A stretch of 64,000 nt of DNA from an uncultured Oscillospiraceae bacterium (GTDB lineage Bacteria; Bacillota; Clostridia; Oscillospirales; Oscillospiraceae). This document shows, one piece after another, positions 60,375 through 64,000 of the stretch (the stretch's first letter is position 1; the number at the start of each line of letters is the position of its first letter). Under the pieces are notes generated by a model. That model made no database searches. It had not been told where the DNA came from and worked only from the letters and a program-made list of their open reading frames with translations. Both the position numbers and the translations under genes were made by a program. The stretch spans positions 1-64,000 of the forward strand of contig CANQBA010000004.1 in the NCBI GenBank assembly GCA_947589545.1, in the 5' to 3' direction.

Positions 60375-60971
60375 TCACTTGTCAAAGGACGGGTTCATAT
60401 AGTAGACGTTTTTCTGATCCAGCTTCTCCAGCGTTTTGCCCAGCGCCTCGCCGAAGCGCTGGAAGTGGACGACCTCCCGCTCCCGCAGGAACTTGATGAC
60501 GTTGTTGACGTCCGGGTCGTCGGAGAGTCTGAGGATGTTGTCGTAGGTGGTGCGGGCCTTCTGCTCCGCGCCCATATCCTCGGTGAGATCGGTGATAGTG
60601 TCGCCCTTGACGCCGATAGTGGCGGCGGTCCAGGGGGTGCCGGAGGCGAACTGGGGATAGACGCCGGCGGTGTGATCCACGAAGTAGGTGTCGAACCCGG
60701 CCTTTTTGATCTCCTCCGGGGTCATGTCGCGGGTCAGCTGATGGATGATGGAGGCCACCATCTCAAAGTGGCCCAGCTCCTCCACTCCGATGTCTGTGAG
60801 GAGCCCGCGAAGCTCCGGCGTGGGCAAGGAGTAACGCTGGCTCAGGTACCGCAGGGAAGCGGCCAGCTCTCCGTCCGGGCCCCCGTATTGACTGATGATA
60901 AATTTTGCCAACGCCGGGTTGGTGTTGCGGATCTTGACGGGGTACTCAAGGCTTTTGATATAGGAGAACAT
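60375..60971 (-). CDS. cotJC: spore coat CotJC, manganese-catalase family
   Basis: 198 residues. Ferritin-like four-helix fold of manganese catalases: ELAASLRYLSQRY, GVEELGHFEMVASII, and REREVVHFQRFGEAL, supplying Glu and His metal ligands. CotJC lies in the inner spore coat. Encoded 2 bases after the CotJA-CotJB fusion. GGATGGG precedes the ATG on the minus strand. Confidence 0.93.
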   Translation of the reverse strand: MFSYIKSLEYPVKIRNTNPALAKFIISQYGGPDGELAASLRYLSQRYSLPTPELRGLLTDIGVEELGHFEMVASIIHQLTRDMTPEEIKKAGFDTYFVDHTAGVYPQFASGTPWTAATIGVKGDTITDLTEDMGAEQKARTTYDNILRLSDDPDVNNVIKFLREREVVHFQRFGEALGKTLEKLDQKNVYYMNPSFDK

Positions 60972-60973
60972 GG

Positions 60974-61435
60974 TTATTTACCCATCCTTTCGCAGTATTC
61001 CCAGGGCCAGGGGCCGTCAAGCCAGCTGTACCGGTCGGCGTTTTCCAGATCCTCGATCTTCAACGGCCCATAGAGCTTCACATAGCGCTCGTTGGCCTCC
61101 TTTTTGAGGGCCAGGGTGTCGCGAAGGGCCTTGAAGGCGTCCTTGTCGTCGGGGTGGGTGTCCAGATAGAGCTGCAGCTCCTTGACCATAAAGGCCAGGG
61201 CCATCAGCTCCCCCAGGGGCGTGCCGGCGTAGGGATTCGTCTTGTTGACCATGTTCATAAAGGGCAGGTCAAGGCCGGGGAAAAGCGTCCCCCGGTTCAG
61301 AGCCTCCGCAGGCGTGTACATGGGCGGATTCTCCCCCTGGGGCGGCACCCAGGAGGTGGCCAGCGGCGCGCACATGGGCAGCATCCCGCATTTATAGCCG
61401 CAGTCAGAGCCCGTTTCAGGCTTCATATTTTCCAA
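60974..61435 (-). CDS. cotJAB: CotJA-CotJB fusion spore coat protein
   Basis: 153 residues from the TTG at 61435-61433, chosen because GGAGG lies 9 bases upstream; an ATG 9 bases further in is possible. The first half (LATSWVPPQGENPPMYTPAEALNRGTLFPGLDLPF) is CotJA, the second (ELMALAFMVKELQLYLDTHPDDKDAF ... WLDGPWPWE) is CotJB. In Bacillus these are two genes in cotJABC. The N-terminus has four Cys/Met-rich residues (CGYKCGMLPMC). The mother-cell promoter was not located; a hairpin GTGGAC/GTCCAC (61460-61475) lies in the leader. Confidence 0.85.
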   Translation of the reverse strand: MENMKPETGSDCGYKCGMLPMCAPLATSWVPPQGENPPMYTPAEALNRGTLFPGLDLPFMNMVNKTNPYAGTPLGELMALAFMVKELQLYLDTHPDDKDAFKALRDTLALKKEANERYVKLYGPLKIEDLENADRYSWLDGPWPWEYCERMGK

Positions 61436-61539
61436 AACATGATTCCTCCAAATTCTCAAGTGGACCAACGTCCACACCATCCTATGCGCGATGGCTCGGA
61501 TCGGTCAGAAATTTTTATTGAAGAAATTTGAAAAAGTGG

Positions 61540-61568
61540 TTGACATTTGTTATCTAACGTGCTATATA
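61540..61568 (+). promoter_or_regulatory. sigma-A promoter of blaI-blaR1-like operon
   Basis: TTGACA (61540-61545), 17 bases, TATATA (61563-61568). Its spacer and downstream region carry the repressor sites. Confidence 0.75.
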
Positions 61569-61586
61569 TAAGATAACAGCTGTTAT
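61548..61586 (+). promoter_or_regulatory. probable BlaI operator
   Basis: TGTTATCT (61548-61555) and AGATAACA (61571-61578) form an inverted repeat across the -10 box, and ATAACAGCTGTTAT (61573-61586) is a perfect 14-bp palindrome at the start site. A dimeric repressor would block the promoter; it differs from the staphylococcal TACA/TGTA site. Confidence 0.65.
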
Positions 61587-61613
61587 ATTAAGCCTGAAGG
61601 AGGAAAATCAACG

Positions 61614-61991
61614 ATGAAGCTGTCGCTTTCGGACGGGGAATGGAAGCTGATGAATCTGCTCTGGGAGGAGAGCCCTCTGACCATCGGTACCATGGTCGAA
61701 AGGCTTGAGAACGACACGGGGTGGAGCAAGGCGACCGTCAATATCATGCTGGGGAGGCTCATGGACAAGGGGGCTGTCTGGGCGGACAGCACCGGAAGGG
61801 CGAAGCTCTTCTATCCGAAGCTTACCCGGGACGACGCGGTAAAGCAGGAGGCGAAAAACACGCTGGCCCGGATCAGGACGGGCGGTCTTGGCCTGCTGGT
61901 CAACACCATGGCCCGGGAGTGCGCCCTCTCCGACGAGGACATTGAGGAGCTGTACCGGGAGCTGAAGAAGGGGAGGGAAGCACATGACTGA
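61614..61991 (+). CDS. BlaI/MecI-type repressor
   Basis: 125 residues. Winged-helix domain (LSDGEWKLMNLLWEESPLTIGTMVERLE, GWSKATVNIMLGRLMDKGAV), then a dimer helix region with a conserved ALSDEDIEELYREL. In this family the repressor is cut after the membrane sensor detects an inducer. GAAGGAGG precedes the ATG. It overlaps the sensor by 8 bases, and the operator is in its own promoter, so it is autoregulated. Confidence 0.92.
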   Translation: MKLSLSDGEWKLMNLLWEESPLTIGTMVERLENDTGWSKATVNIMLGRLMDKGAVWADSTGRAKLFYPKLTRDDAVKQEAKNTLARIRTGGLGLLVNTMARECALSDEDIEELYRELKKGREAHD

Positions 61992-64000
61992 GCTTACCTG
62001 GATCCTCACCAGCTGTCTGCTGATCCTGGCGGTCGTCGCTATCCGGCGCTTCCTCGGGCGGAGGCTGAGGCCGGGGCTTCTCTACGCCCTCTGGGCGCTG
62101 GTGCTGGTAAGACTGCTCTATCCCGGGACGCTGTGGCAAAGCCCCGTCAGCGTGGAATCGGCGGCTTCCGGGTCGGAGCTTATACAGGACATGGAGGCCC
62201 TGCGGGAGCTGGACGATATCCGCTTTGAGGAAAACGGCACCGTCACGGGGCTTTACCGGGACAACGGCCCTGTCCCCGCACCGGGAGATCCCGGGACGGA
62301 CGCCTCCCAGGGTGACAAGGCGCCTGCCGGGAGCTATGTCCCCGTGGCGGTGGATGTGACGCCCCAGCGCTTTGAACGGATGGAGCGCGTCCTGTCCGTG
62401 CGCCGTGTACTGGGGATCGTCTGGCTGGCCGGTACGGCGTTGACGGCGGGGCTGATCGTCCTCACGAATGTGACCATGTATGTCCGGCTGAGAAAGCGGC
62501 GCGTGCCCGTTCATGCCGCGTGTCCCGTGCGCGTCTGGGCGGTGGAGGGGCTGGATTCCTCCTGCCTCTTTGCCGGAAGCGTCTACATAAACCCTGAAAC
62601 GGTGTACGATGAGGAGCGGCTCGGCCACGTCCTGGCCCATGAGCTCTCCCACCGGCGGCATTTGGATCCCCTGTGGGCGGCGCTCCGGTGCGCGGCCCTG
62701 GCGGTACACTGGTTTGACCCTCTTGTGTGGTACGCCGCCAACCTGTCCAGGCAGGACAGCGAGCTGTGCGCCGACGCGGGCGCCCTGAAACGTCTGGGCG
62801 GAGACGTCTGGGATCGTTACGGCGCCACGCTGATCGAGCTCTCCCGAAAGCCCGCGGGACTTTCGCCCCTGTGCGCGGCCACCACCATGTCCGGCACGAA
62901 AAAGCAGCTGAAGGAGCGGGTGATCATGATCGCCAGAAGGCCCCGAACCACCCTGACCGTGGCGCTGGCGGCCCTGCTGATCGCCGCAGTGGCCGTGGGG
63001 TGCGCCTTTGCCGGCGGGAACGGCGATACGGGCATGAATAAGGGAGACGACACCACCCACGACGCCGCCGGAGATATCATAGAGGATTCCACCGGAGACA
63101 CCGGCGGCGGTTCCACGGAGCCGGAGGACGCCTTCAAGCTGCCCGGGGACGGCGACACGCTGGCATCGTTGCTGGACGGCGTCGCCAGCGTAAACGATTT
63201 GGCGCTTTCCACCAAGGAGTGGAATGAGCTGGAGGATCCCGTCAACGGCGGTAAAGCGGTGCTGGCGGAGAAATACCTCAAACTGCTCAGTACCGTTGTC
63301 TGGAAAAAGACCGATCCCGGCGCGTATGCGGACTATTTTACCGTGATTCTCCAGCCCGCATCCTATATTTCATCACAGACCTGGAAGATCACCGCCTTCC
63401 AGAACAACAGCGTCATACACCTGGAGACCTGGATGGGCGACGTCTGGCTGGAGGCCAGCGAGATCCCCGACATGGAGGGAATTGACAGACGGGACATCTA
63501 CACAACGCTTTATAACTGGTTCCTTGACGCCCGCACCGCCTCCGGTCTCAGCGTTGGCGGCACGCCCATCACGGGGGAGGAGCTGTCACAGTGGCGCGAG
63601 ATGTTCAGGGGCGATTACACAATTGACAACACGGGTTATCCCTCCTCCGTCAACGGCTTCTTTCTCTCCGACTGGGCCGACCCCAGGGATCTGGATCTGG
63701 GCGAGCTCCTGTACTACTTCGGCTGGCCGGAGTGGATGAATTATCAGGGTGACGACCCCACCGAGGAGGAGCTGGCGGACGTATATAAGGCCGTTCAGGA
63801 CATGAACGGGGAGGAAGAGGTCACGTGGCTGGATGCGCTTCCCTGCCACAAGATACCCGCTTCCGTGGTGGACGTTGTGCTGGAGCATTACGCCGGGATC
63901 ACCCTGGACGATATGAACAAGGACTGGCGGAGCGAGCTTCTCTACCTGGAGAAATACGACTCCTTCTACACCTTCACCAGCGACTTTGGCCCGGGGGAGT
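61984..64000 (+). CDS. M56 (BlaR1-like) sensor with novel ectodomain, partial
   Basis: At least 672 residues, running off the right edge with no stop. Membrane segments near 4-20, 30-50 and 142-162 surround the cytosolic zinc peptidase HELSH (H219, E220, H223), followed by another at about 323-342. After it comes an Asp/Gly/Thr-rich linker and a long extracytoplasmic region (about 370-672) rich in Trp and Asp/Glu. BlaR1 has a penicillin-binding sensor with STYK/SxxK here; I see no such motif, so the ligand is probably not a beta-lactam. GTG/ATG start overlaps blaI. Confidence 0.85.
   Translation, partial: MTELTWILTSCLLILAVVAIRRFLGRRLRPGLLYALWALVLVRLLYPGTLWQSPVSVESAASGSELIQDMEALRELDDIRFEENGTVTGLYRDNGPVPAPGDPGTDASQGDKAPAGSYVPVAVDVTPQRFERMERVLSVRRVLGIVWLAGTALTAGLIVLTNVTMYVRLRKRRVPVHAACPVRVWAVEGLDSSCLFAGSVYINPETVYDEERLGHVLAHELSHRRHLDPLWAALRCAALAVHWFDPLVWYAANLSRQDSELCADAGALKRLGGDVWDRYGATLIELSRKPAGLSPLCAATTMSGTKKQLKERVIMIARRPRTTLTVALAALLIAAVAVGCAFAGGNGDTGMNKGDDTTHDAAGDIIEDSTGDTGGGSTEPEDAFKLPGDGDTLASLLDGVASVNDLALSTKEWNELEDPVNGGKAVLAEKYLKLLSTVVWKKTDPGAYADYFTVILQPASYISSQTWKITAFQNNSVIHLETWMGDVWLEASEIPDMEGIDRRDIYTTLYNWFLDARTASGLSVGGTPITGEELSQWREMFRGDYTIDNTGYPSSVNGFFLSDWADPRDLDLGELLYYFGWPEWMNYQGDDPTEEELADVYKAVQDMNGEEEVTWLDALPCHKIPASVVDVVLEHYAGITLDDMNKDWRSELLYLEKYDSFYTFTSDFGPGE

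Overview
The window looks like a chromosomal segment of a GC-rich, endospore-forming Clostridia, most likely of the Oscillospiraceae (Oscillibacter/Flavonifractor-like). The basis is: sporulation genes (spoIVFA/spoIVFB-like pair, ytfJ/gerW, dacF-like, yunB, cotJ, a DUF3794-LysM gene); a fused ispH-rpsA gene; a c-di-AMP cyclase (cdaA-cdaR); PASTA kinase and phosphatase; RemA; and strong Shine-Dalgarno sequences. There are no tRNA or rRNA genes, IS elements, CRISPR arrays or prophage genes. Nearly all genes are on the + strand. The exceptions are the 5' tip of a gene at the left edge, a DUF1540 gene, an Asn/Gln-rich micro-gene, rnpB and the cotJ operon.

Layout. 0-5.5 kb: spoIVFAB-like pair, radical-SAM/DUF2344 pair, pfkA. 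5.5-8.5 kb: rplS (with leader), lepB, rbgA, rnhB, yraN. 8.6-11 kb: thrC, DUF1540, a phosphoesterase. 11-18 kb: proteostasis block tig-clpP-clpX-lon, then engB. 18-22.5 kb: a second M50 protease, scpA-scpB, DUF2953, ytfJ, dacF-like. 22.5-29 kb: rluB, an RpiR regulator, a flavoprotein, cmk, plsC, ispH-rpsA. 29-31.8 kb: ispD-ispF, DUF3343 and a class-V aminotransferase. 31.9-36.1 kb: cdaA-cdaR and three little-known genes (Cys-rich DUF5685, a Cys-tailed J protein, a membrane protein). 36.1-47.8 kb: the macromolecular-synthesis run yicC-remA-gmk-rpoZ-priA-def-fmt-rsmB-rlmN-stp-prkC-rsgA. 47.9-51.2 kb: a small membrane protein, a DUF3794-LysM gene, an Asn/Gln-rich micro-gene, yebC, rnpB. 51.3-56.6 kb: murD, a methionine gamma-lyase-like gene, yunB, ligA. 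56.6-61.5 kb: an SLH-anchored glycosidase, a gltA-like flavoprotein, cotJC and a cotJA-cotJB fusion. 61.5-64 kb: a BlaI repressor and an M56 sensor that runs off the window.

Most genes are housekeeping and tightly packed, with ATGA/TGATG overlaps. The unusual content is smaller in scale: an in-frame 30-bp repeat array at the start of the spoIVFB-like gene; a cluster of nested hairpins before lon that shares a 31-bp inverted element with the region before thrC; a full internal ribosome-binding site in the ispH-rpsA fusion; a hairpin that hides the ribosome-binding site of the DUF3343 gene; AT-rich promoter islands inside GC-rich genes; a consensus antisense promoter behind rsgA; and an almost pure Asn/Gln 44-residue gene. 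Genes were identified by reading translated motifs; no database search was run.
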